Source of the DNA: Manihot esculenta
Lineage: Eukaryota > Streptophyta > Magnoliopsida > Malpighiales > Euphorbiaceae
Assembly (NCBI RefSeq): GCF_001659605.2
Contig: NC_035172.2
Location: 29,005,342-29,069,341, forward strand
Length of the DNA: 64,000 bases
Direction: 5' to 3'
The translations under genes were made by a program, and so were the position numbers. Positions 46,100-58,657 of the stretch are shown here, in pieces (position 1 is the stretch's first letter; every line of letters begins with the position of its first letter). The notes under the pieces were generated by a model. It saw nothing but the letters and a program-made list of their open reading frames with translations, had not been told where the DNA came from and did no database searches.

Positions 46100-48708
46100 A
46101 GGCAGTTGAACAAGGTCACTACCAAGAACAAGTATCCTCTACCTAGGATCGATGATCTCTTTGACTAGCTGTCAGGAGCAGGATGTTTCTCTAAGATAGA
46201 TCTGAGATCTGGATACCATCAGTTGAGAATCAGGGAAGAGGATGTACCTAAGACAGCTTTCAGGACCAGATATGGGCATTATGAGTTCCTAGTAATGCCG
46301 TTCGGGTTAACGAACGCCCCTGCAGCATTCATGGATCTCATGAACAGAGTTTTCAGAGAGTACCTGGATCACATTGTGATTGTCTTTATAGATGATATCT
46401 TAGTGTACTCCAGGGATGCAGAGGAGCATGCCCAGCATCTGAGGATAGTCTTGTAGACTTTGAGGGAGCATGGCTTGTATGCCAAGTTCTCTAAGTGCGA
46501 GTTCTGGCTGAGGAGCATTTCTTTCTTGGGGCATGTAGTATCAGATGACGGTATAGTAGTGGACCCCAAGAAGGTAGAGGCAGTAGCCAACTGGCCTACA
46601 CCCATGACAGTAACAGAGATCAAGAGTTTCCTGGGTTTGGCAGGCTACTATCGGAGGTTCGTTCAGGACTTCTCGAAGATTGTTGCTCCGATGACCAGAC
46701 TGACCAGAAAGAACCAGAAGTTCGTATGGTCAGAAGAGTGTGAAGAGAGTTTTGAAGAGCTGAAGAGACGGTTGACTTCAGCACCGGTGTTAGCTCTGCC
46801 GATCAGTGATGAAGACTTCATAGTGTTCTGTGATACTTCCCGAGTGGGATTGGGTTGTGTGTTGATGCAAAATGACAGAGTGATAGCTTATGCTTCTAGA
46901 CAGCTGAAGAAGCACGAGCTGAACTATCCTACACACGATCTGGAGATGGCAGCAGTTATCTTTGCACTCAAGATGTGGCGGCATTACCTCTATGGGGTAA
47001 AGTGTGAGATCTTCACGGATCATAAGAGCCTGCAGCACATCTTGAGCCAGAGAGAGCTAAACTTGAGGCAGAGATGGTGGGTAGAATTGCTCAGTGATTG
47101 TGATTGCAAGATCCAGTATCACCCGGGTAAGGCTAATGTTGTAGCTGATGCCTTAAGCCGGAAGTCACTCGGCAGTTTATCCCACATTACAGCAGAGAGG
47201 AGGCCGGTGGTGAAAGATTTCTACAAGCTCATGGAAGAAGGACTGTAGTTAGAATTATCTGGTACTGGTGCTTTGATTGCACAGATGAGAGTTACTCCCG
47301 TGTTTCTAGAGCAAGTGGCTCTAAAACAGCATGAGGACCCTGAGTTAGTGAAAATTGCCAGGACTGTTCAGTCAGGCAACAGTGTGGAGTTCAGATTTGA
47401 CAGTGAGGGGATTCTTCGTCACGGGAAGAGGTTATGTGTACCAGATGACAGCAGGTTAAAGGAGGACATTATGAGGGAAGCTCATAATGCAAGGTATAGC
47501 GTTCACCCTGGAGCCACCAAGATGTATCAAGATCTGAGAAGAGTGTATTGGTGGCCAGCGATGAAGAGAGAAGTGGCACAGTGTGTGTCAGCCTGCGAAA
47601 CATGTCAAAGGGTGAAGCTAGAGCACCAGAAGCCGGCTGGAATGCTTAACCCACTGCCGATTCCAGAATGGAAGTGGGAGAATATAGCGATGGATTTTGT
47701 AGTGGGGTTACCGGCGACGTCCAACAGGCTAGACTCCATATGGGTGATTGTGGATAGACTGAATAAATCTGCTCACTTTATTCCAGTCAGGAGTAACTAT
47801 TCTGTGGACAAGCTAGCGCAGGTGTATGTAGAAGAGATAGTAAGGCTGCATGGAGTTCCTGTGTCAATCGTATCAGATAGAGGACCTCAATTCACCTCCA
47901 GGTTTTGGCGGAGTATGCAAGCTGCTATGGGCACAAGGTTGGATTTTAGCACGGCTTTCCATCCACAGACAGACGGTCAGTCAGAGAGGATATGCTCCGA
48001 ATGTGTGTGTTAGACTTTGGCGGTTCTTGGAGGCAGCATCTACCTCTGGTGGAGTTTGCCTATAATAACAGCCATCATGCTAGCATAGGGATGGCTCCTT
48101 ATGAAGCTCTGTATGGGAGGAAGTGCAAAACACCTGTTTGCTGGGAAGAGGTCGGAGAGAAGGCTCTTGCAGGGCCAGAGTTAGTCGAGATTACCAGCAG
48201 ATTAGTGCCTATCATCAGAGAGAGGATTAGAACAGCTGTCAGCAGACAGAAAAGCTATGCAGATGTCCGTAGGAAGCAGATAAAGTTCCAGGAGGGGGAC
48301 ATGGTTTTGCTGAAGGTGTCTCCAATGAAGGCCGTGGTTCGCTTTGGGAGAAAGGGTAAGCTAGCTCTACGATACATTGGTCCCTTTGAGATTCTGCAGA
48401 GGATCGGGAATGTGTCGTACAAGCTGGATTCACCTGCATCTATGGAAAGAATTCATCCGGTTTTTCATGTTTCTATGCTATGAAAATTTGTGTCAGATCC
48501 GGGCCAGGTTCTCAGTGAGCCTGATGTGGAGATCCTAGGAGATCTCACATATGTTGAGCAGCCAGTGAGGATCATTGACACCCAGATCAGAAAGTTGAGA
48601 AACAAGGAAATTTCGATGGTAAAAGTCCTGTGGAACCACCATAACCTAGAAGAGTGCACCTGGGAGACATGGGAGTCTATGCTCCAGCAATATCCTTATC
48701 TGTTTTGA
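46100..48708 (+). pseudogene. T2 RT-RNase H-integrase-chromodomain, broken
   Basis: Same frame as gag until about 47995. [33 protein letters not shown], catalytic [10 protein letters not shown] (about 46381-46410). RNase [17 protein letters not shown] and [12 protein letters not shown]. Integrase: zinc region HNARYSVHPGATKM...CETCQ, core [30 protein letters not shown]. Stops at 46166-46168, 46454-46456 and 47246-47248 all replace CAG. A 19-bp deletion near 47988 shifts the frame, and TGA at 48481-48483 follows VFHVSML. The end is a chromodomain ([31 protein letters not shown]; about 48541-48705). Not functional. Confidence 0.92.
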
Positions 48709-48754
48709 GGTTAGTTTTTCCCTTTCCTATGTGTTTATGTGCTTTGTGTTTGAG

Positions 48755-48791
48755 GAACATTCGGGGACGAATGTTCTTAAGGGGGGGAAAA
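48755..48791 (+). other. T2 hairpin and polypurine tract
   Basis: GAACATTCG-GGGA-CGAATGTTC (48755-48776) is a perfect 9-bp stem with a 4-base loop. It is followed by AAGGGGGGGAAAA (48779-48791), the polypurine tract touching the 3' LTR. T3 keeps a 7-bp version of the stem at the same place. Confidence 0.85.
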
Positions 48792-50719
48792 TGTAATACC
48801 CGGCTAGAGTTCGGCGTCGGAAGTCCTGTAGTCCGGTGGCATTTCTGATGCCGGAATCCTCTAGAAGGGTACGAATTATGTTTTCCTATGTTTTGAAAGT
48901 GTTTTCATGTTTTAACGTGTTAAAGAAGTAAGGTTTTGCAAGAAAAGCACCAAGGCAGAAAAGCCAAGGTTCGGCCGCCGAACGTGCATGGCATTCGGGT
49001 TCTCATTCGGTCGCCGTAGTTGGTCTGGCCAGCCAACTATAAAAGGCCCTAGGTCGGTCAAATGGATAAGATTTTCTTTCCATTTGCACGAGCTGAGGTG
49101 AGACTTGATCTTCCTTGGGTGATTTATGTGTTTTCTCAAATCTTTCATGGTTTTGATGGATTTTCATGTGGTTTTCAAGTTTTTGAGACAAAGAGTAAGT
49201 TTGGAAGCTTGGAGAGTTTGAGAGAGGATTTCTCCCTATCTCCACGTAGGGATTGTTCAATCTCTTGTTTGGAAGAGGTAAGTGAAGATCCTGAACTTCC
49301 TTTCTTGATTTTGAAGGTTTTATGGGAGTTGTATGGGTAGGTATGCATGCTTAGGTTAAAGGAGGTTTTTGAGGATTTTGGTGTATCAGCATGGTTAAGT
49401 GTTGTTTGATATGTTTGTTGGAGGTGTTAGGATAGGTTTAGACCTCTTTATGCATGTTATATGGTATATGCTAGTTGGGAGTAGTTGTTATGCATGTTGG
49501 ATAGGTTTTGGGTGAAGTTTACATGAAACAGAGCAGGTTTCTGCCCAACGGGCAAAACCAGGTTCGGCCGCCGAACCCCTTGTGGAGGCAGTTTCGGTTG
49601 CCAAAGCTTGCCCCCGAACATTTGGACTTTCGTCTCTAGAGGCAAGGTTCGGCCGCCGAAAGTGCCGCCGAAGGTTAAGTTTCGTCTCTGGACGAGACTT
49701 TCGGCTACCGAAGGTGTCGCCGAACATGCATGAGTTTCATCTCTGGAGGGGAGTTTCGGCCGCCGAACCTGCCGCCGAAAGTGCCCTGTCCAGCTTTCTT
49801 TTGCATGTTTTATGTGCTTGTTTTAGGATGCTTTAGAGGGTTTTTGGGGAGTTTCTTAGAGATGTTCTTGAGTTAGTTTGGTCCCTCATTTCAGTCCACC
49901 TGTGTAGGAACGGACCAGAGGAACCAAGGAGTTCAGCAGTGACCACTGCTTCAGAACCTGCAGAGTCAGTACAGAGTTAGCCAGAGGTGAGTGGAACTGA
50001 ACTAAAGCTTTGCATATGAGAACTCAAACATTTTTAGCATGTTTCATGCATCATTTATGCCATGTGTATAGTATTGCATTAGTGAGCACGAAGATGTTGC
50101 ATTAATTAGTGCATGTACAGATCGGGCGTAGCTTGGATTCATTAGCCCCCTAAATGAAGACCTGAGGAGCCCTGAAAGGGACGGGCACACGGTACCATAG
50201 GGTGCTGAATGAAGACTTGAGGAGCTCCTTCGCGGGCCGGGCAATGTGGGGGAATTTTGAATTAGTCCGTCTGAGATTATGTGATTTACTTGTGTTGTGA
50301 TGCACTCCATGAGATCATGTTTTCTAACATGTTTTATATGTACTACTCACTGGGCTAGTATAGCTCACCCTCTCCCTTAACCCCAGTCTTGCAGGTTCAG
50401 AGTCCAGAGAAGTCAGCAGGGTACAGATAAAGAGAAGAGTTATGTAATAGCTAGTGTGGACATGTAATTGTCAAAGATAGTGTATGTTGTATAGATGATG
50501 CTTGACCTTATGAGTTGTAATCCCTTTTGTATATACATGGTCGGTTATGCAAATGATTTTATTGTATATGAAAAAACCAAGCTTAACATTATATGAGTTG
50601 ACCCGCCTAGAGCAAAGATGAAAGCTCTAGCAGGGGTTTGACAGACCAGAGATAGAGTATGCACAGGTTAAGCCTTGGAACAGAGAAAAGTTTTAATGTT
50701 TACTGAAAATGTATGATCA
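48792..50719 (+). repeat. T2 3' LTR, cut by T3
   Basis: Collinear with the 5' LTR from TGTAATACCC to GTATGATCA; the last ~105 bp are displaced by T3 and should lie beyond it. TATAAAAG is at 49038-49045 and the donor-like site has GT at 49278-49279. One palindrome unit (49563-49575) against four in the 5' LTR. The two LTRs are otherwise very similar, suggesting moderate age. Confidence 0.93.
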
Positions 50720-53050
50720 TGTAACGACCCGAAAATCGGACCGCTATCGGCGCTAGGATCCGGGTCGATTTAAGGCCGCCGGGGCCCGTAGCAAGCCTGA
50801 CATACAACCTGTAAACCTGTTTAATCCCATACATGATCAAGAAATACATAAAAATTTAAAACCTTTGTTTCAAACATCCAACTCAACCTGAACATATACT
50901 GTACATAGTCATAATCATAATTATGATCCCTCGGTGGGACCTCAACAATGCCTCAATGGGCAAATACATCATGAGATGAGTTGGCTTACATAACATTATA
51001 AAACATTTTGATCATGTAATAAAAGGGATACCTCAATACATAATGTCAAGCACAATATCTAATCCTCAATATCATTACACATAACATAACTATAATATAC
51101 TGAAATCTCTTACATTACATCATAATACAACTGTCATGTCCACAACTAACTATTACATACACACTTCATATCTCTGGCTAACCTCCTGGTCTACCCTGTA
51201 CCTGCACATCTGGGGTTAGGGGAGAGGGGTGAGCTACAAAGCCCAGTGAGCAGAATAGAGAAAACATGTATTAAAATTTCATGCCCTTATGTAATGCAAC
51301 ACATCACAACAAATCACATCTCGGATGGTATTGTCACCAATAGTCCTCTACATAGTCCAACTGTGCCGGGACGTAGAATGGGTACAACCGGTCTTTCCCT
51401 TAACATAACATATCATACAGTCCAACTGTGCCAGGGACGTAGAATGGGTACAACCTGGACTTCCTCTTACATCGTGCCAGGGACGTAGAATGGGTACAAC
51501 CTGGACTTCCATACCATATCTCATGCCGTAGCATCATCATATCATATGAGGACTAAGGATCATCCAATGACCAATCCACATCAACATCATAAATGCAATG
51601 CAACATATTCGTGAATACTAATGCAAACAACCTACTATATCTCATGGCATTCATGATGCATGGATCATGCTCAAATTTCATATTTCATTTATTTTAAAAC
51701 TTAAGGTTTATTCCACTCACCTCTGGCTAGCTCTGACAAACTCTGTAGCAGCTGGCTCACTGCTGGGGTCCTCGGTTCCTCGGGTCCGAACCTACACAGG
51801 TGGACTCCAAAGAGGGACCAAACATACATAAACATAACTCTAATATACTCCCCAAAAACCCCCTATAACATCATGAAAACATCACATAAAAACATGCAAG
51901 AAATGGCTGAACAGGGCACTTTCGGCGGCAGGTTCGGCGGCCGAAAGTCCCTCCAGAGCCGAAAGTCAGGCAGGTTCGGCGGCACCTTCTGCGGCCGAAA
52001 CTCCCAGACAGAGGCGAAACTCATGCATGTTCGGCGGCACCTTCGGCGGCCGAAAGTCCCAGACAGAGACGAAAGTCTCCTTTCGGGGGCAACTTCGGCA
52101 GCCGAAAGGCCTGCCTCCCCAGCCACGTTCGGCGGCCGAAAGCTCCTTCGGCTGCCGAACCTGGTTTCTGCCAAAGGGCAGAAACTTTGGCTCCTCTATG
52201 CACATTTGCCTCCCAACTCTCAAATCATGCATAAACTTGTTCTAAAACATGCATAAACACCATATATCACACCTAGGGGTCTCAAACTATCATATACCCC
52301 AACTACAACACTTCCAACACACAAAATCAACATACATTGCTCAAATCATCATCAAAACCCATAAACTCATCAATAAGCCTAAACATGCATCTCTACTCAT
52401 AAAACGACTTAAAACTTACTTAAAACATATAAGGAGCTTAAGATCGGCTCTTACCTCTTGAAGATCGAGAGGGAGACGACCTAAACTTGGAGATCCACGA
52501 AAATGAGCTCCTGAGCTCCCAAAGCTCCAAAACTTGTTTCAAAAGTTCAAAACCTTCAATGCAAGCTTAAAACTCAAGAAAAAGGTGGGGATTTGAAGGA
52601 AGAACACTAGATCTGGGGAGAGGGAGGTCGGAAGCTAGCTGTGGCCGAAAATGGGAGAAAGCTCGCCCATTTCGGCTAAGTGACCCTTTTATAGTGGCTG
52701 GCCAGGCCACGCTCGGGGGCCGAACTTGCCTCCGCATGCATGCCATGTTCGGCAGCCGAATTTGACTTTCGGCGGCCGAACCTGAACTTCCCTCACTCAT
52801 GCTTTCGGGGGCCTAACGTGCCTCCAAAACGCATGCATGTTCGGCGGCCGAACTTGACTTTCGGCGGCCGAACCTGGGTTTTCCTCCAAAGACTTTTCAT
52901 GCAAAAACTCCTTAAATTTTCATACTTAAAACCATGAAATACCTTAAAACATTTTATGAAAACATGTTTCTACCCTACTAGAGACTTTCGACATCCGAGA
53001 TTCCACCGGACGGTAGGAATTCCGATACCGGAGTCTAGCCGGGTATTACA
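50720..53050 (-). repeat. T3 3' LTR (2.33 kb)
   Basis: On the minus strand TGTAATACCCGGCTAGAC at 53050 to CGGGTCGTTACA at 50720. TATAAAAG is at 52693-52686 and the donor-like AAGAG|GTAAG has its intron start at 52454. Palindrome clusters lie at about 51915-52170 and 52740-52890. Three tandem copies of a GTGCCAGGGACGTAGAATGG unit lie at about 51355-51500. Confidence 0.92.
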
Positions 53051-53085
53051 TTCTCCCCCCCTTAAGAACATTCGTCCCCGAATGT
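53051..53085 (-). other. T3 polypurine tract and hairpin
   Basis: The minus strand reads ACATTCG-GGGA-CGAATGT (53085-53068), then TTCTTAAGGGGGGGAGAA up to the LTR at 53050. Same arrangement as T2. Confidence 0.85.
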
Positions 53086-53162
53086 ACCTCAACTAGCACA
53101 CATAGCATGGCAAAACAACATAACATACATACATAACACATAGCACACAAGGATACTAACCT

Positions 53163-56100
53163 CTAAAAGAGATGGGGATATTGCTGGAGCATGGACTCCC
53201 GTGTCTCCCAAGTGCATTCCTCCAAATTGTGGTGGTTCCACAGGACTTTCACCATCGGGATTTCCTTGTTTCTTAACTTTCTGATCTGGGTGTCTAGGAT
53301 CCGTACTGGCTGTTCAACATAAGTGAGATCCTCTTGGACCTCCACATCAGGCTCACTAAGAACCTTGCTCGGATCTGACACAAACTTCCTCAACATTGAA
53401 ACATGGAAAACCGGATGGATTCTTTCCATTGAAGCAGGTAAATCCAGCTTGTACGACACATTCCCAATCTTTTGCAAGATTTCAAAGGGTCCGATGTATC
53501 GTGGGGCTAGTTTACCTTTCTTCCCGAAGCGAACCACTCCCTTCATAGGAGACACCTTGAGCAATACCAGATCCCCCTCCTGAAACTCTAACTGTCTCCT
53601 GCGGACGTCTGCATAGCTTTTCTGTCTGCTCTGAGCAGTCTTGATTCTCTCTCTGATTATGGGTACCACCCTGCTGGTGATCTCTACTAGCTCAGGCCCT
53701 GCCAAGGCCTTTTCTCCAACTTCCTCCCAGCAAACAGGTGATCTGCACTTCCTTCCATACAAAGCTTCATATGGAGCCATCCCGATGCTAGCATGATGGC
53801 TGTTATTGTAGGCAAACTCCACCAAAGGTAGATGCTGCCTCCAAGAACCGCCAAAGTCCAGCACACACATTCTGAGCATATCTTCAATAGTCTGGATGGT
53901 CCTTTCTGACTGTCCATCAGTCTGGGGGTGGAAGGCAGTACTGAAATCCAACCTGGTACCCATGGCACTCTGCAGACTCCGCCAAAATCTGGAGGTGAAC
54001 TGGGGCCCTCTATCTGACACTATTGAAACAGGAACCCCATGCAACCTGACGATCTCGTCCACATACACCTGTGCCAACTTGTCCACAGAGTAGCCACTCC
54101 TGACAGGAATGAAGTGAGCAGATTTGGTGAGTCTGTCCACAATCGCCCATATGGAGTCCACTCTGTTGGACGCTGCCGGTAACCCCACTACGAAGTCCAT
54201 AGCTATATTTTCCCATTTCCATTCTGGAATAGGTAGCGGGTTAAGCATTCCAGCCGGCTTCTGATGTTCCAGCTTCACCCTCTGACACACTTCGCAGGCT
54301 GACACGAACTGTGCCACTTTTTTCTTCATAGCTGGCCACCAATAAACCTTCTTTAGATCTTGATACATCTTGGTGGCTCCGAGGTGAATGCTGTATCTTG
54401 CATTATGAGCCTCTCTCATAATGTCTCCTTTTTGCCCTATGTCATCTGGTACACATAGTCTGCTCCCATAGCGGAGGATCCCCTTGCTGTCGAATCTGAA
54501 CTCGCTATTATTGCCTGACTGAACAGTCCTGGCAATCTTCACTAACTCTGGGTCCTCATGCTGTTTCTGAGCCACCTGCTCCAGAAACACGGGTGCCACT
54601 CTCATCTGGGCCACTAAAGCACCTGTACCAGACAACTCCAACTGTAGACCTTCATCAATGAGCTTGTAAAACTCCTTCACCACTGGTCTCCTCTCTGCCG
54701 TGATGTGGGATAGACTGCCTAGTGACTTCCGGCTTAGGGCGTCTGCCACGACATTCGTCTTTCCCGGATGATACTGAATCTTGCAATCATAGTCACGCAG
54801 CAGCTCTACCCATCTCCTCTGCCTCAAGTTCAAATCTCTTTGACTCAGGATGTACTGCAGGCTCTTATGATCTGTAAAGATCTCACATTTTACCCCATAG
54901 AGGTAGTGCCTCCACATCTTGAATGCAAAGATTACTGCTGCCATCTCTAGGTCATGCGTGGGGTAATTCAACTCATGCTTCTTCAGCTGCCTAGAAGCAT
55001 AAGCAATCACCCTCTCATTCTGCATCAGCACACAACCCAATCCCACACGGGACGCATCACAAAAGACTGTAAAGTCCTCATCACTAGTTGGCAGAGCTAA
55101 CACTGGTGCTGAAGTCAATCTCTTCTTAAGCTCTTCAAAACTCTCTTCGCACTGGTCGATCCACAGAAACTTCTGATTCTTCCTGGTTAGTCTGGTCAGA
55201 GGAGCTGCTATTTTCGAGAAGTCCTGAACGAACCTCCTGTAGTAACCTGCCAAACCCAAGAAACTCCTAATCTCCGTCACTGAAGTGGGTCTAGGCCAGT
55301 TAGCCACAGTTCCTGTCTTCTTGGGGTCCACCTCTATCCCATTCTCTGACACTACATGCCCCAAGAACGAAATGCTCCTCAGCCAGAACTCACACTTAGA
55401 GAACTTGGCATACAAGCCATGTTCCCTCAAGGTCTGCAGAACCAACCGCAGATGATGGGCATGCTCCTCTGCATTCCTGGAATACACCAAGATATCATCT
55501 ATGAAGACAATAACAAAGTGATTCAGGTACTGACTAAACACTCTGTTCATGAGATCCATGAATGCTGTAGGGGCGTTGGTTAACCCGAACGACATTACAA
55601 GGAACTCAAAATGCCCATATCTGGTCCTGAAAGCCGTCTTTGGCACATCCTCATCTCTGATCCTCAGCTGATGGTACCCAGATCTCAGATCTATTTTGGA
55701 GAAACAACCTGCTCCGGCTAGCTGGTCGAATAGATCGTCGATCCTTGGCAATGGGTACTTATTCGTGGTAGTGACTTTGTTCAACTACCTGTAGTCGATA
55801 CAAAGTCTAAGGGATCCATCCTTCTTTCTCACGAACAAAACTGGTGCACCCCAAGGTGAAGTGCTCGGTCGGATGAAGCCCTTTTCTACCAACTCTTGCA
55901 ACTGTTCCTTCAATTCCTTCAACTCGGCTGGAGCCATCCTGTAGGGAGGGATAGAGATCGGTCAGGTTCCAAGCATCAGTTCTATCTCGAACTCTATCTC
56001 CCTAGCAGGTGGTAAACCTGGCAGCTCGTCGGGGAAGACGTCTAGAAACTCTCTAACCACTGGCACCGAGGCGGGCTCTCTAACCTGACTGCTAAGCTCT

Positions 56101-58148
56101 CTCACATGAGCCAAATACCCCTGACATCCCTTCCTAAGCAACCTACGAGCCTGAAGAGCTGATATCAGACCTCTAGGTGTACCCCTCCTGTCTCCCCTGA
56201 AGACGACCTCTGACCCATCCTGACCTCTGAACCTGACTACCTTGTCCCTGCAGTCCAAGATAGCACCATGGGTAGATAACCAGTCCATCCTTAGAATGAC
56301 GTCAAAATCTGTCAAATCTAGAACCACAAGGTCGGCGGAAAGGCATCTCCCCTCAACAAAGATTGGACTGCACTGGCAGACTGACTCTACCACCGATGGA
56401 TCACACTTGGGTCCACTGACCTAGAGAGGACACTCTAACTCAGAGATCATCATCCCCAACCTCTGGACGGCTCTCGGAGCAATAAAAGAATGAGATGCAC
56501 CAGGGTCCATCAAGGCATACACATCTGAACAACCAATGACTAAGTTACCTGCCACCACGGTGTTAGATGCATCTGCCTCCTGCTGAGTCATTGTGAAGAT
56601 CTGTGCTGGAGCTGATGGACCTTCACCTCTGAAACCCGCTGAAGAAGAGGCTGACCCTCTCCCTCTGCCTCTGCCACTGGCCTGAGTCATGGCTGGAGCT
56701 GCTGGCTGAGCCACACTACCGGAAGCTGTCTGCTGAGACTGTGCTCCAAAAGCTGCCCTAGGACACTCCCGAGCCATGTGTCCCTCTTGCCCGCATCTGA
56801 AACAGACTGTTGTCCCAGCCCGACAAACTCCCTTGTGTAGCCTACCACACTTTGCACAAACTGCATTATCCGCGCCAGAGCTTGAGCCACTCCCTAGTCC
56901 TAGACTAGACTTGACTTTGTTCCAAAACTTGTTCTTCTTGGGCTTCCTAGTGGTGTTACTCCACTTTTTGCTACCTGAAGCTGCTGCACTAAAAGAAGAA
57001 GAGCCTGGGGTCTTAGAACCAGAAGGCTGTGCCACTGACTGTTTAACTGTCCCCTGAACTATGGCACTGGCCTCCATTTTTCGGGCCATATCCACTATGG
57101 CATGGAAGCTCTCCCTATCTGCTGACTGGATCAAGGAGGAATATCTGGAGTGGAGTTTCATGATATACCTCCTTGACCTTTTCTGGTCTGAGTCAAGATT
57201 CTGCCCTGCAAATGGCAACAGCTCCAAGAATCTGTCTGTGAACTCCTCTACACTCATCTCATCAGTCTGCCTCAACTGCTCAAACTCTATCATCTTCAGC
57301 TCCCTTGAACTATCTGGGAAAGCCCATCCTGCAAACTCGTTTGCAAACTCCTCCCAAGACATGCTGTCTACTCTGGGGTTCACATAATTCTTGAACCACT
57401 CTCGCGCCTTCTTACACTTAAGAGTGAACCCAGCCATCTGAATGGCTCTACTGTCATCAGCCCCAATCTCATCTGTGATCACCTTAACCCTTTCAAGATA
57501 CACAAATGGGTCATCCCCTCTTTCATACTGGGGAGCACCCAACTTCATGTAGTCTGTCATCTTGACCTTGCTCCCACTGGCTGAGCTAGGTCTAGGAGGT
57601 TGAGTAGCTAGGGCTGCTGGTTCTGCTGGAGGAGGAGGTGGTGCAACATTTTCTGAGGTAGGGTTTGCTGGATTTGGATAGTAAGGTGGAGGTGGATACA
57701 TTGGGTATTGTGAATATGGTGGGTAGTAAGGTGGGTATGGCATCTGTGTGGGATAAGGGGTGAAGCTAGGGTAATCCGATGTACCTCCCATCGAATACCC
57801 GGGATTTTGTGAGAAGTGTGGGTAGTGGGGTGGCTGAACAAATCCCGTGGCCTGAGTGCCTCCTTAGGACTCTCCCATTCCCTCTTTTGACATACTAACT
57901 CCCAAACTGCCATCCCTCCTCTGCTCTACATCCATATCATCCCCCATGCCTTCTGACATTCCTCCCTGAACTGTTCCTCTGACTGATCTGCTTCTACCCA
58001 GATCCAAAGACCTTCTAGGGTCTCTTACTGCTCTTTCTCTATTAGACCTACTAGACATTGCCCTAGGCAATGTAGGAGGACGGGCGCTCATGCCCTCATC
58101 CTCAGGTGGCACTCCAGTCAATCGTGCAGATCGACGAGTTCCTCTCAT
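53163..58148 (-). pseudogene. T3 gag-pol-chromodomain polyprotein with four nonsense codons
   Basis: ATG 58148 (MRGTRRSARLTGVPPEDEG) to the stop at 53163 in one unshifted frame. Stops: TAA 57864-57866, TAG 56421-56423, TGA 55962-55964, TAG 55785-55787. Sister copies have CAA (T0), TGG (T1), CGA (T2) and CAG (T2) there, so each is one C-to-T or G-to-A step. Gag core MTDYMKLGAPQYERGDDPF; zinc knuckles CAKCGRLHKGVC and CFRCGQEGHMAREC; protease YALMDPGASHSF; RT with [10 protein letters not shown]; RNase [17 protein letters not shown]; integrase [28 protein letters not shown]; chromodomain [15 protein letters not shown]. 53163-55784 (RT to chromodomain) is fully open. Best-preserved chromovirus here. 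Confidence 0.94.
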
Positions 58149-58393
58149 CCTGTTTTCTGAAAGGCAGCACATAACAAGCAAACATTAGCATCATATGGTT
58201 CATGTGGGCACACATGAACCCTCATCACATACATCACATATCATTAATGCACATGTATATAATCATGGCATTTCACATCATCATGCAAGACAGGACTCCA
58301 CATCTTATCCTAGTGGACATGATCTTCCTATTGTGCTTGACCTTCTACAACCTCTATGAGTCCGACACTCTAGGTCCGACCATATGAACCTAG

Positions 58394-58406
58394 GGCTCTG
58401 ATATCG
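58394..58406 (-). other. T3 primer binding site, worn
   Basis: The minus strand ends GATATCAGAGCC at this place; the outer bases of TGGTATCAGAGCC are changed. It lies three bases inside the LTR edge at 58410. Confidence 0.75.
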
Positions 58407-58409
58407 TTC

Positions 58410-58657
58410 TGTAACGACCCGAAAATCGGACCGCTACCGGCGCTAGGATCCAGATCGGCTTAAGGCCGCCGGGACCCGTAGCAAGCCTGACATGTAACCT
58501 GTAAACCTGTTTAATCCCATACATGATCAACAACATACATAAAAATTAAAACTTTTCTTTCATACATTCTATCATACGCCAAACTCAACCTGTGCATGCA
58601 CTGAACATAACCATAATCATAAACTTGACCCCTCTGTGGGATCTCAACAATGCCCCA
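58410..58657 (-). repeat. T3 5' LTR, inner 248 bp only
   Basis: Matches the inner end of the T3 3' LTR (50720-50960: GTAACGACCCGAAAATCGGA, CCTGTTTAATCCCATACATG, ATCTCAACAATGCC) and is cut at 58657 by E3. The rest lies beyond the right edge of the window. Confidence 0.9.

Larger units (their letters stand above)
41443..50719 (+). mobile_element. T2: near-complete chromovirus-type Ty3/gypsy element
   Basis: 5' LTR (41443-43549), Met-tRNA primer site, leader, a single gag-pol-chromodomain frame with five stops and one 19-bp deletion, polypurine tract, and a 3' LTR cut at 50719 by T3. Domain order gag-PR-RT-RH-INT-chromodomain and the primer type point to the Tekay/Del group of plant chromoviruses, which use the chromodomain to find heterochromatin. 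Confidence 0.93.
50720..58657 (-). mobile_element. T3: chromovirus-type element with one frame and four stops
   Basis: Minus-strand element: partial 5' LTR (58657-58410, cut by E3), worn primer site, a gag-pol-chromodomain frame of 1661 codons from 58148 to 53163 with only four stops, polypurine tract, and complete 3' LTR (53050-50720). It sits in the T2 3' LTR (GATCA at 50715-50719 may be the target half). Confidence 0.93.
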
